Shown here piece by piece: positions 8,220-16,590 of a stretch of DNA of 64,000 nt. The DNA lies in assembly GCA_963763955.1 (NCBI GenBank), contig CAVXQP010000015.1, forward strand, positions 3,439-67,438, written 5' to 3'. The notes under the pieces were generated by a model, which saw only the letters and a list, made by a program, of their open reading frames with translations, was not told where the DNA came from and did no database searches. Made by a program: the position numbers and the translations under genes. Position 1 is the stretch's first letter, and every line of letters begins with the position of its first letter. The stretch comes from DASUPK01 sp963763955 (GTDB taxonomy: Bacteria > Actinomycetota > Thermoleophilia > Solirubrobacterales > 70-9).

Positions 8220-8888
8220 ATGGACGTCCGCATGTTCACGGTCGGCCAGATCGCCGAGAACTGCTTCCTGTTCCGCCAGGACGGCTCCGATCGGGCGCTG
8301 ATAGTGGATCCCGGCGATGAGGCCGAGAGGATCTTGAGCGCCGCCGACGAGCTCGGCGTGAACATCGAGGGGATCCTGCTCACCCATACGCACTTCGACC
8401 ACATCGGGGCGGTGGCTCCGATCGCGAAGGCGACCGGAGCACCGGTCTGGTGCCCGGAGATCGAGACGGCGGTCCTCGCCGACATCAACTCCTTCGTGCC
8501 CTGGCCGGGGTTCGGTCCCTTCGAGAGCTACGACGCCGACCACACCGTGAGCGGCGGCGAGAAGCTCGAGCTCGCGGGCATGGAGATCGACGTGATCTTC
8601 ACCCCCGGCCACAGCCCGGGCCACGTCACCTACTCGGTCCCGGAGGGGGAGGCGATCTTCTCCGGCGACGTCCTCTTCCAGGGCTCGGTCGGGCGCACCG
8701 ATCTGCCAGGCGGCGACTGGGCGACCCTGCTCGAGTCGATCCGCACGCTGGTCGACTCCCATTCGCCCGAGACCACCGTCTATCCAGGGCACATGGGGAT
8801 CACGACGCTGGGTGCGGAGCGCGCCACCAACCCCTTCCTGAGCGACCTCCAGGCCGCTCCATCTCGGAGCGAAGGGCGCAGCCCGTAG
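8220..8888 (+). CDS. MBL-fold hydrolase (glyoxalase II-like)
   Basis: 222 residues. Zinc motif THTHFDHIG, then FTPGHSPGHVTY, IFSGDVLFQGSVGRTDLPGG and VYPGHMG in the order seen in short glyoxalase-II-like hydrolases. It starts MDVRMFTVGQIAENCFLF, a common start of this group, directly after the small membrane protein. The intact TPGH and GDVLF blocks indicate an active two-metal site. Likely a cytoplasmic thioester or related hydrolase; exact substrate unknown. It often stands next to hisS in related bacteria, as here. Confidence 0.85.
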   Translation: MDVRMFTVGQIAENCFLFRQDGSDRALIVDPGDEAERILSAADELGVNIEGILLTHTHFDHIGAVAPIAKATGAPVWCPEIETAVLADINSFVPWPGFGPFESYDADHTVSGGEKLELAGMEIDVIFTPGHSPGHVTYSVPEGEAIFSGDVLFQGSVGRTDLPGGDWATLLESIRTLVDSHSPETTVYPGHMGITTLGAERATNPFLSDLQAAPSRSEGRSP

Positions 8889-8947
8889 CGACTTATCTGG
8901 GGCGGCCGCTCGAGGTCGCGACCTGATGGCGAAGCCGTCCCTGCAGT

Positions 8948-8953
8948 TAGGCT
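8948..8953 (+). promoter_or_regulatory. -10-like box TAGGCT of hisS
   Basis: TAGGCT lies 6 nt before the GTG at 8960 and argues for that start codon and a leaderless hisS-aspS transcript. Confidence 0.5.
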
Positions 8954-8959
8954 CGGCCG

Positions 8960-10207
8960 GTGGCTGAGAGGTTCAAGGTCCCGAGGGGCACCTTCGACGT
9001 GCTGCCGGAGCAGCAGCCTGTCCGCGAGCGGATCCAGGCCGTCTCCCGCCGGAGGCTGGAGGCGGCCGGCTACGGACACATCGACACCCCGATCTTCGAG
9101 GACACCGACCTGTTCGCACGGGGCGTGGGCGAGTCCACGGACATCGTCCAGAAGCAGATGTTCACCTTCGAGGACCAGGGCGGACGCTCGCTCACACTGC
9201 GGCCGGAGGCGACCGCCTCGGTCTGCCGCGCCTACCTCGAGCACGGCATGCAGAAGCTGGCCCAGCCGGTGAAGCTCTGGATGGACGGCTCCTTCTTCCG
9301 CCACGAACGCCCCCAGGCGGGTCGCTACCGTCAATTCACCCAGGTGGACGCCGAGGCGATCGGCTCGGACTCGCCGCTGATCGACGCGGAGATGATCCTG
9401 CTCGCGAGCGACATCCTGATCGAGCTTGGCGTGGAGGGTGTCCGGCTCCGACTCGGCAGCCTCGGCACCCCGGCGGCGCGCGCGGCCTACCTCGACGAGC
9501 TCCGCGACTACCTGCGCTCGCATGAGGGCCGGCTCTCCGACGACGTGCGCAGCCGGCTCGACGTCAACCCCCTCCGCGCCTTCGACGCCGATCACCCCGG
9601 CACCCGGGAGGTGATGGCGGACGCTCCGACGTTGCTCGACCGGCTCGACCCAGAGGACGCCGAGCACTTCGCGGACGTCCGTGCGCTCCTGGATCGGAAC
9701 GGTGTCGCCTATGACCTTGATCCGACCCTGGTTCGCGGCCTCGACTACTACACGCGCACCGTGTTCGAGTTCGACTGCGAGAGCCTCGGCGCCCAGTCGG
9801 GGATCGGGGGCGGCGGACGCTACGACGGCCTGATCGAGCAGCTCGGCGGCCCGCCGACGCCGGGCTGCGGCTGGGCTCTCGGAGTCGACCGGATCGCGCT
9901 CGCTCTGGCGGATGGGGCCGCACGGGGACCGGAGGAGCCGCGGCAGGGGGTCTTCGTCGTCGCCGGGGACGACCGCCGCGACGCCGCCCTCGCGCTGGTC
10001 ACCGAGCTGCGCCGGGCGGGCATCCCCGCCGACCTCGATCTGGCCGGTCGCGGGACGAAGGGACAGATGAAGCAGGCCGACCGCATCGGCGCGCACTACG
10101 CGCTCATCCTCTCCGAGGAGGCGAAGGCGACCCTCCGGGACATGGACTCGGGGGAGGAGCGGCAGGTCGACCCCGCGACGCTGGTTGAAACACTCTCGTC
10201 GCCATGA
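8960..10207 (+). CDS. hisS: histidyl-tRNA synthetase
   Basis: 415 residues, normal length for class II HisRS. Starts VAERFKVPRGTFDVLPEQQ; motif 1 region lies in RRRLEAAGYGHIDTPIFEDT, the histidine-specific LVRGLDYYTRTVFEF block is at about residues 258-272, and motif 3 is in GCGWALGVDRIALAL. A C-terminal anticodon-binding domain follows. Charges tRNA-His with histidine. Overlaps aspS by 4 nt (ATGA). Confidence 0.97.
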   Translation: MAERFKVPRGTFDVLPEQQPVRERIQAVSRRRLEAAGYGHIDTPIFEDTDLFARGVGESTDIVQKQMFTFEDQGGRSLTLRPEATASVCRAYLEHGMQKLAQPVKLWMDGSFFRHERPQAGRYRQFTQVDAEAIGSDSPLIDAEMILLASDILIELGVEGVRLRLGSLGTPAARAAYLDELRDYLRSHEGRLSDDVRSRLDVNPLRAFDADHPGTREVMADAPTLLDRLDPEDAEHFADVRALLDRNGVAYDLDPTLVRGLDYYTRTVFEFDCESLGAQSGIGGGGRYDGLIEQLGGPPTPGCGWALGVDRIALALADGAARGPEEPRQGVFVVAGDDRRDAALALVTELRRAGIPADLDLAGRGTKGQMKQADRIGAHYALILSEEAKATLRDMDSGEERQVDPATLVETLSSP

Positions 10208-11997
10208 GCGACGAGTTCCCAGCCCTCCGAGCGAACTCCTACCGCGACACCTGGTGCGGCCAGGTGCTGCCGGACCGGGTCGGCTCCGAGGTGCGGGTCG
10301 CGGGCTGGGTGCATCGCCGCCGAGACCACGGAGGGCTCGTCTTCATCGACCTGCGCGACCGGACGGGATTGGTGCAGCTCGTCTTCAACCCCGACGAGGC
10401 CGGCGACGCGTTCGAGCTCGGCCACAAGCTGCGCTCCGAGGACGTGCTGACCGCGAGCGGGCCGGTGGTGAAGCGCTCGGAGGAGACGGTCAACAGGGAG
10501 CTGCCGACGGGCGAGGTGGAGGTCAGGGTGACCGACGCCGAAGTCCTCTCCGACGCCGACACTCCGCCCTTCGAGATCGAGTCGTTCTCGGGCGAGGTCA
10601 GCGAGGAGACCAGGCTGAAGTACCGCTACCTAGACCTGCGGCGCGACCGGCCGAGGCAGGCGATCGAGCTCAGGCACCGGGTAGCCGCCACGATGCGGGA
10701 GTTCCTCTCAGGGGAGGGCTTTCTCGAGATCGAGACGCCGATCCTCACCCGCTCGACGCCCGAGGGAGCCCGAGACTTCCTGGTACCCAGCCGGCTGCAG
10801 CGTGGCTCCTTCTACGCGCTGCCGCAGTCCCCCCAGCTCTTCAAGCAACTGTTGATGATCGGCGGCTTCGAGCGCTATTTTCAGATCGCGCGCTGCTTCA
10901 GGGATGAGGACCTGCGCGCGGACAGGCAACCTGACTTCACGCAGCTGGACATCGAGATGTCCTTCGTCGACACCGACGACGTGATCGATCTGAACGAGCG
11001 CCTGCTGGCGTTCGTGCTCGGACGCTCCGGCGTGGAGGTCGAGTTGCCGATGAGGCGGCTTCCCTACGACGAGGCGATCTCCCGCTACGGCTCCGACAAG
11101 CCGGACCTGCGCTTCGGCCTCGAGCTGCACGACCTCACGGAGATCTTCCGCAGCTCGGAGTTCAACGCCTTCCGCCAGGCGATCGAGGGCGGCGCCCTGG
11201 TCCGGGGGCTGAACGCCGGCAAGCGGGAGATGTCGCGAGCGGACCTCGACGGCCTGGTCGCGGAGGCGACCGAACTGGGGGCGAAGGGCCTCGTCTGGGC
11301 GGTGCTCGAGGCCGACGGCTGGCGCTCGCCCGTGGCCAAGTTCCTGTCGGCCGACGAGATCGGCGCGGCGAACGAGGCGCTCGGCGCGAGCGAGGGGGAC
11401 GTCGTCCTGCTGGTCGCCGACGAGCCGCTGCTCTCGGCGGAGGTCCTCGGGGAACTGCGGCGCCGGCTGGGCGAGCGCCTCGGGTTGATCGATACGGAGG
11501 CGAACGAATTGACCTGGATCGTCGACTGGCCGCTGCTCGGCTGGGCGGCGGACGAGGAGCGCTGGGACCCGCACAACCACCCCTTCACCTCGCCTGACGG
11601 CGCCTTCGATCCGAGCGATCCGGGCGCCGCCAGGGCCAAGGCCTATGACGTCGTCTGGAACGGATGGGAAATTGGTGGGGGCTCGATCCGTATCAGCGAC
11701 CCCGAGGTGCAGCGAAAGGTGTTCGAGGCGATCGGAATCGACGAGGAGGAGGCCGAGGACCGCTTCGGCTTCCTCCTCGACGCGCTGCGCTACGGCGCGC
11801 CCCCGCACGGGGGCATCGCATACGGGCTCGACCGGATCGTTGCCCTCCTGCACGGCACCGACTCGATCCGGGACGTGATCGCGTTCCCGAAGACGGCCTC
11901 CGGCGCGGACCCGCTGACCGGCGCCCCGGCTCCGGTCGACGAGCGCCAACTGCGCGATCTGGGGATCTCCGTAAGAGGCGGGGGCGGGAAGGGCTAG
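10204..11997 (+). CDS. aspS: aspartyl-tRNA synthetase (bacterial type)
   Basis: 597 residues, bacterial-type length including the GAD insertion. N-terminal OB-fold (VRVAGWVHRRRDHGGLVFIDLRDRTG), class II core with KYRYLDLRRDRPRQAI, FLEIETPILTRSTPEGARDF, PQSPQLFKQLLM, RCFRDEDLRADRQPDFTQLD and the C-terminal motif 3 YGLDRIVALLHGTDSIRDVI. Charges tRNA-Asp; whether it also serves tRNA-Asn cannot be seen. Coupled to hisS. Confidence 0.97.
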   Translation: MSDEFPALRANSYRDTWCGQVLPDRVGSEVRVAGWVHRRRDHGGLVFIDLRDRTGLVQLVFNPDEAGDAFELGHKLRSEDVLTASGPVVKRSEETVNRELPTGEVEVRVTDAEVLSDADTPPFEIESFSGEVSEETRLKYRYLDLRRDRPRQAIELRHRVAATMREFLSGEGFLEIETPILTRSTPEGARDFLVPSRLQRGSFYALPQSPQLFKQLLMIGGFERYFQIARCFRDEDLRADRQPDFTQLDIEMSFVDTDDVIDLNERLLAFVLGRSGVEVELPMRRLPYDEAISRYGSDKPDLRFGLELHDLTEIFRSSEFNAFRQAIEGGALVRGLNAGKREMSRADLDGLVAEATELGAKGLVWAVLEADGWRSPVAKFLSADEIGAANEALGASEGDVVLLVADEPLLSAEVLGELRRRLGERLGLIDTEANELTWIVDWPLLGWAADEERWDPHNHPFTSPDGAFDPSDPGAARAKAYDVVWNGWEIGGGSIRISDPEVQRKVFEAIGIDEEEAEDRFGFLLDALRYGAPPHGGIAYGLDRIVALLHGTDSIRDVIAFPKTASGADPLTGAPAPVDERQLRDLGISVRGGGGKG

Positions 11998-12001
11998 GCC
12001 G

Positions 12002-13444
12002 GTGGAAGGACGTCCTCCACCCGACGGCGACGACCTGTTCGAGTGGGAGGATGCGCCCGCGCGGGAATCCGGCCCACCGCGGGAACCGGACACCGGGGAG
12101 CGGGACCGGCCGGGGACCGGCGAGCGTGACCGGATCGGCACGGGCGAGCGGGATCGACTCGGCACCGGCGAGCGCGACCGAGTCGGAACGGGGGAGCGCG
12201 ACCGGCTTGGGACCGGCGAGCGCGAGCGGGTCGGGCGTCCCCGGTCCGCAGACACCGCGGAGAGAGGTCGCGTCCGCGGCGACACCGGCGAGTTCGAGCG
12301 CAGCGGCCGGCGCCCACCCCCGGGTAGGCGCGCCCGCCGTCGGGACCTGCCGGCCAGGGTCCGCCGCCGCCAGGACTTCATGGTCGGCGGGGTCGCCGTG
12401 GTGCTGATCGTGCTGCTGATCGTGCTGATCTCGAGCGGCGGAGGAGGGGGCAGCTCCCAGCCCGTTCCCCTGAAGCGGCTGGTCGGCCAGACGATCGTCG
12501 CCAAGCTGGCGGCCAAGGGCCCGGACCAGGCGTTGCTCAAGCGGGTCCGTAAGGGGCAGGTCGGCGGGGTGATCGCCTTCCCGAACGATCCCGCAAAGCT
12601 CAAGGCGGACATCCAACAGCTCCAGTCCGCGGCCAAGGCCGGCAACAACCCGGGATTGCTGGTGATGATCGATCAGGAAGGCGGCAGCGTGAAGCGGCTC
12701 AAGCAGGGCCCGCCCGACGTCTCACCGGCCGAGCTCGGCAAGAGCGGCGACGAGAATCAGGCCAGGGACCAGGGCCAGAAGACCGGCTCCTATCTGCAGG
12801 GGCTTGGCGTGAACGTCGACCTGGCGCCCGTGCTCGACGTCTCCAAGCCCACGACCGCCGCCTCGATCAAGAGCCGGACGTTCGGCTCGGACCCGGCGGT
12901 CGTCACGAAGGTGGGGGTCCCCTTCGCCCAGGGCCTCAAGGACGGGGGCGCGGTGGCGACCGCGAAGCACTTCCCCGGCCTCGGGCGGGCGACCGTCAGC
13001 ACCGACGACCGGCCGACCACCATCGCCGCCACCTCCGACGAGCTCCAGGCCGACCTCGAGCCGTTCAAGGCGGCGATCGCGGCGGGCGTGAACATGGTGA
13101 TGGTCTCGACCGCCAGCTACCCGACGCTCGGGGCGAAGAAGCCCGCCGCGTTCTCGCCGACGATCGTGAAGAACCTGCTCCGCGGGCAGTTCGGCTTCGA
13201 CGGGGTCGTGATCACCGACGACCTCGAGGGCGGGGCGGTGACGGGCACGCTGCCGCCGGTCGTCGCGGCGACCAGCGCGCTCAAGGCCGGCGACGACCTC
13301 CTGCTCTACGCAAAGAACACGAACGCCTCGCAGACGGCGTTCGGCTCGCTCGTTCGCGAAGTCAAGAGCGGGCAGCTCGACCGCTCGATCGTGCAGTCCG
13401 CATACGACCGGATCACCTCATTGAAGAACAGCCCCACTGGCTAG
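12002..13444 (+). CDS. GH3-family hydrolase (NagZ-like) with repeat-rich N-terminus and membrane anchor
   Basis: 480 residues. About 120 N-terminal residues are charged and repetitive (GERDRxGT octapeptides), then one membrane segment (FMVGGVAVVLIVLLIVLISS) and a GH3 domain. GH3 marks: LVMIDQEGGSVKRL, NVDLAPVLDV, SRTFGSDPAVV, AKHFPGLGRATVSTDD and the nucleophile region GVVITDDLEGGAV. The family includes beta-N-acetylglucosaminidases that recycle peptidoglycan; here the enzyme is predicted outside the membrane, anchored by its N-terminus, with the repeat in the cytoplasm. GTG at 12002 lies 4 nt after the aspS stop. Confidence 0.82.
   Translation: MEGRPPPDGDDLFEWEDAPARESGPPREPDTGERDRPGTGERDRIGTGERDRLGTGERDRVGTGERDRLGTGERERVGRPRSADTAERGRVRGDTGEFERSGRRPPPGRRARRRDLPARVRRRQDFMVGGVAVVLIVLLIVLISSGGGGGSSQPVPLKRLVGQTIVAKLAAKGPDQALLKRVRKGQVGGVIAFPNDPAKLKADIQQLQSAAKAGNNPGLLVMIDQEGGSVKRLKQGPPDVSPAELGKSGDENQARDQGQKTGSYLQGLGVNVDLAPVLDVSKPTTAASIKSRTFGSDPAVVTKVGVPFAQGLKDGGAVATAKHFPGLGRATVSTDDRPTTIAATSDELQADLEPFKAAIAAGVNMVMVSTASYPTLGAKKPAAFSPTIVKNLLRGQFGFDGVVITDDLEGGAVTGTLPPVVAATSALKAGDDLLLYAKNTNASQTAFGSLVREVKSGQLDRSIVQSAYDRITSLKNSPTG
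12085..12240 (+). repeat. in-frame 24-bp tandem repeat
   Basis: Six imperfect copies of a 24-bp unit encoding GERDRxGT (x = P, I, L, V, L), ending GERERVGR. It lies in the cytoplasmic arm of the GH3 protein. Such arrays change length by slippage. Confidence 0.85.
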
Positions 13445-13487
13445 GGTCCCGCGAGTTCACGTCCACCCAAGGAGGCGATGGCGAGCG

Positions 13488-14516
13488 ATGAACGAGATCC
13501 TCAGACCCGACGACACACGCGATGCACTTCGCAAGATCGGGGGGCTCCTGGTCGGGCTTGCCGCGGCGATGATTTTCATTCGAAAGGGCGGGATCTTCCC
13601 GTCGGCGAACCGGGACAGGTGGGCAGCTTTCCCTTTGTTCCTGGTCGTTGCTGCTCCTGCGGTGTATCTCTACAGCGGGCTCCTCGCCGGCCCAGAAAGA
13701 GGCGAACTGCGTGTCTGGCAGTCCGTGCACAGCGTGTTCGCGTTGTTACTCGTTCCGATTGCGCTGCGTGAGTTCGTTGTCGTCCTGGGAGGCTCTCCAG
13801 GAGCATCCCTCAACACGTTTTGGATCTTTGCGTTCACGGCCGGACTCGCCTTCTACACAGCGACGCGCTTCGCCGTACGCGTACAGCTCCTCCTCGGTTC
13901 GATTGCCGTGATCGTTTCCTGGACGGCCCTCTGGGACAAGATCCTCTCGGGCGGCGTCACCGCCCACTGGGGCATCTATCGAGGGCTTCTGGGCATTGTC
14001 GCCATCGGTCTGCTCGCCGGGGCCCTCTACGTCTGGCGCACCAACCCCGGTGGCGCCAAGGTGGCCGCGAGCGCCACGCGTCCGGACGGCGACCTGGGTC
14101 TCTGGAAAGCGTCTGAACTCCTCACCGGCGCAGGAATCGCGGCGGTGATCGCCACCGGACTGGGCATCGCCTCCTATACCAAGCTGTTTGCGCCGCTTGG
14201 TGCCACCAATGTCGCTCCGATCCAGACGAGCAACCTCTGGGACACCCTGTTGCTGCTGGTCTCGCTCGGCCTGGTCGCGATCGGCTCCCAGATCGGGACC
14301 CGGGGACCGGTCTACGTGGGGGCGATCGGGCTGCTGCTGTTCCTGGTGATCGCCGGCTTCGATCTCAACTCGACCCCGCCGCACCCGTTCAGGTTCGGGG
14401 CCTGGCCGTGGGTCCTGCTGGTGCTCGGCCTGATCGGTATCGCGCTCAGCTTCAGGCGCGAGGCAAGCCTCGGCGACCAGCCGCGGCGCTTCATCGAGAA
14501 CCTGCGCGGCAGGTGA
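13488..14516 (+). CDS. multi-pass membrane protein, function unknown
   Basis: 342 residues with about nine hydrophobic segments, for example LLVGLAAAMIFI, AFPLFLVVAAPAVYLYSGLL, VFALLLVPIALREFVVVL, LLLGSIAVIVSWTALW, IVAIGLLAGALYVW, IAAVIATGLGIASYTKLF, LLLLVSLGLVAIGSQIG, LLLFLVIAGFDL and WVLLVLGLIGIAL. ATG 13488 follows an AAGGAGG ribosome site; the ATG at 13478 is too close to it. No family recognised. Stands alone between the GH3 gene and a SnoaL-like gene. Confidence 0.65.
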   Translation: MNEILRPDDTRDALRKIGGLLVGLAAAMIFIRKGGIFPSANRDRWAAFPLFLVVAAPAVYLYSGLLAGPERGELRVWQSVHSVFALLLVPIALREFVVVLGGSPGASLNTFWIFAFTAGLAFYTATRFAVRVQLLLGSIAVIVSWTALWDKILSGGVTAHWGIYRGLLGIVAIGLLAGALYVWRTNPGGAKVAASATRPDGDLGLWKASELLTGAGIAAVIATGLGIASYTKLFAPLGATNVAPIQTSNLWDTLLLLVSLGLVAIGSQIGTRGPVYVGAIGLLLFLVIAGFDLNSTPPHPFRFGAWPWVLLVLGLIGIALSFRREASLGDQPRRFIENLRGR

Positions 14517-14579
14517 ATGCGAGGTCGATGGGAGGGTGCTCCTATGGAGCAACCCGTTTGATGTTGGGAGGGACCCGTT

Positions 14580-14927
14580 TTGACGAGTGAAGAGGTCGCT
14601 CGCCGCTTCCTGGCCGCCCTGAGCGCGTGCGACCGGGAGGCGGTGGGCGAGCTCGTCCATCCCGAGGTCGAGATCCGGACGGAGCGCAGGGTCCATCGCG
14701 GGCGCGAGGCCGCGATGGAATGGTCAAGCAAGGCCTTCGATCACCTGGTCCGCCGCTACATCCCGATCGAGATCGAGGAGACCGACGGCGGGGTGCTCGT
14801 CCACGCCGAGCTCGATTACGTCTGGCGAGAGCGGGGCGAGATCGGGGACAGATCGCGGGTGGCGATCGAGCTCGGGATCCGCGACGGCTTGATCTCCTCC
14901 TGGCACCTGGAGGACGAGCCCGACTAG
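14580..14927 (+). CDS. SnoaL-like (NTF2-fold) protein
   Basis: 115 residues starting VTSEEVARRFLAALSACDREA with a TTG start preceded by GGGAGGGA at good distance. Pattern of the NTF2/SnoaL superfamily: helical N-terminus, LVHPEVEIRT, HRGREAAMEW and a C-terminal DGLISSWHLEDEPD strand pair. It lacks the MSEENVE start and ALEAAGLSE end of the accessory SnoaL genes and is not flanked by twin hairpins, so it is a different lineage. No function can be inferred from the fold. Confidence 0.7.
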   Translation: MTSEEVARRFLAALSACDREAVGELVHPEVEIRTERRVHRGREAAMEWSSKAFDHLVRRYIPIEIEETDGGVLVHAELDYVWRERGEIGDRSRVAIELGIRDGLISSWHLEDEPD

Positions 14928-15107
14928 GCAGGAGCCGCTGCTAGGGTTGATCCCAGGCCCGAGCCTGTACGCGAACCGCTCCAAACGTTGACCCAACACA
15001 ACTGGCTTGGGGGTCGATTTCCGTCATCCCCTCGGGGTTGGCGGTAGACCACCACCTGTGCGACACGGGTTACCAAGCCGGGGCGGAAACGGCAGGTTGG
15101 AGCCTCC

Positions 15108-15113
15108 TAAGCT
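15108..15113 (+). promoter_or_regulatory. -10-like box TAAGCT of the IscU-MnmA gene
   Basis: TAAGCT lies 7 nt before the GTG at 15121 and is the main reason to prefer this start over the in-frame TTG at 15007. Confidence 0.5.
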
Positions 15114-15120
15114 TCGACGC

Positions 15121-16563
15121 GTGAATCGAGACCTCTTAGAGCAGTACCTCGCCGACGATTCGCGGCGCGGGCCCGCGCCCGACCGCGCCTTCAGCGGATC
15201 GGCCGGTGGCGCGCCCTGCGGCGACCTCGTTCGCCTCTCGCTCGCCGCGACCGGCGGCCGGATCGAGCGGGTCACGCTCGACAACCAGGGGTGCGCCGCG
15301 ACCTCGGCCGCGACGGCAGCCACTGCGGAGCTGGCCGAGGGTCTGCCGGTGCTCGAGGCGGCGCGCATCGGCCCCGACGAGATCGAATCCGAGCTCGGCG
15401 GCCTTGGGCCCAGCCATCGCCACGCTGCCGTTCTCGCGGCGGACGCGCTTCACCGCGCGCTCTCGGGCCTCGCGGGGTCCGGGCAAACGTTCGCCGAGCC
15501 GCCGTCCGACGGTCGGGAGCGGGTCCTCGTCGCCCTCAGCGGCGGGGTCGACTCGGCCGTCGCCGCGCTCCGAGAGCGGGACGCCGGCCATCAGGTCGTC
15601 GCGGTCACCCTCAAGCTCTGGGCGGACCGGCGCACCGACGGGGAGAGCAGCTGCTGCTCGCCCGAGGCCGTGCTGGGGGCGCGGCGGGTCGCGCATTCGC
15701 TGGGGATCCCGCACCTGACACTCGACCTCGAGCGAGAGTTCCGCGCGGGAGTGGTTGGGCCGTTCCTGCGCGGCTACGCAGAGGGGCGCACTCCCAATCC
15801 ATGCGTCCTCTGTAACGGCGAGCTCCGCATCGACGCGATGATCGCCCTCGCCGATCGACTGGGCGCCGCGAAGCTCGTCACCGGTCACTACGCCCGGATC
15901 GCAGACGACGGCTCCGGGCCCCTGCTCGCCGGCGCCGCCGACCCCGCCAAGGACCAGACCTACATGCTCTCGGCGCTGCGGCCGGAGTCGCTGCGGCGGC
16001 TGCGGTTTCCGCTCGGCCAGCTGACCAAGCCGAGGGTGCGCGAGATCGCCGAGGCGGCGGGCCTCGAGGTCGCCGGGCGGGGGGAGAGCCAGGACCTCTG
16101 CTTCCTCGCCGGACAGGGCAAGCGCGAGTTCCTGCGCCGGCATGCCGGGCTCGAGGACCGGCGGGGAGAGATCGTGGATCCGGCGGGCCGGCGGCTGGGC
16201 GAGCACTCCGGCCATCACAACTTCACCGTCGGCCAGCGCCGCGGTCTCGGCGTGGGCGGCGGCGAGCCCCTGTACGTGCTGCGGACGAATGCCGCCGCGA
16301 ACGAGGTGGTCGCCGGTTCGCGGGATCTGCTGGCGACACGCCGGATCCGGCTTCGAGGAGCGAGGCTCCACCGCGGCGCTGAGCGCGTCGACGGGGTCAA
16401 GCTTCGCTACCACTCGCCCACGCGGCCGTGCCGGGTGGAGATCGAGGGCGATCCCGGCGAGGCGGTGCTCGCGCTGGCCGACCCGGTCGACGGCCCGGCC
16501 CCAGGGCAGCTCGCCTGCCTGCTGGACGGCGACCTGGTGGTGGGGCACGGGACGATCGTCTAG
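15121..16563 (+). CDS. mnmA: IscU/NifU-like domain fused to tRNA 2-thiouridine synthase MnmA
   Basis: 480 residues in two parts. Residues 1-125 resemble the IscU/NifU scaffold: SGSAGGAPCGDLVRLSL and LDNQGCAATSAATAATAEL give the first two conserved cysteines, but the usual third cysteine near the end of the domain is absent (GPSHRHAAVLAADAL). Residues from about 138 form MnmA: P-loop LVALSGGVDSAVAAL, TPNPCVLCNGELR (catalytic Cys), KDQTYML, GESQDLCFL (second catalytic Cys) and GHHNFTVGQRRGLGV. MnmA thiolates U34 of Lys, Glu and Gln tRNAs. The fusion suggests direct sulfur delivery to MnmA. Start chosen at 15121 because of the -10 box 7 nt upstream. Confidence 0.87.
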   Translation: MNRDLLEQYLADDSRRGPAPDRAFSGSAGGAPCGDLVRLSLAATGGRIERVTLDNQGCAATSAATAATAELAEGLPVLEAARIGPDEIESELGGLGPSHRHAAVLAADALHRALSGLAGSGQTFAEPPSDGRERVLVALSGGVDSAVAALRERDAGHQVVAVTLKLWADRRTDGESSCCSPEAVLGARRVAHSLGIPHLTLDLEREFRAGVVGPFLRGYAEGRTPNPCVLCNGELRIDAMIALADRLGAAKLVTGHYARIADDGSGPLLAGAADPAKDQTYMLSALRPESLRRLRFPLGQLTKPRVREIAEAAGLEVAGRGESQDLCFLAGQGKREFLRRHAGLEDRRGEIVDPAGRRLGEHSGHHNFTVGQRRGLGVGGGEPLYVLRTNAAANEVVAGSRDLLATRRIRLRGARLHRGAERVDGVKLRYHSPTRPCRVEIEGDPGEAVLALADPVDGPAPGQLACLLDGDLVVGHGTIV

Positions 16564-16577
16564 CGGGCCCCTCGACC

Positions 16578-16583
16578 TAGACT
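16578..16583 (+). promoter_or_regulatory. -10-like box TAGACT of alaS
   Basis: TAGACT lies 7 nt before the GTG at 16591. Confidence 0.5.
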
Positions 16584-16590
16584 CCGCCCC

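Noticed and set aside
14990..15085. Possible structured RNA before the IscU-MnmA gene (GGCTTGG at 15004 pairs with CCAAGCC at 15073, small stems between)
   Set aside because: A 7-bp pairing is expected about once by chance in a gap of this size, no known RNA motif is recognisable, and the predicted promoter lies downstream of it.
15007..15120. Longer start of the IscU-MnmA gene at TTG 15007
   Set aside because: The added 38 residues have no domain character and the TAAGCT box 7 nt before GTG 15121 points to the later start.
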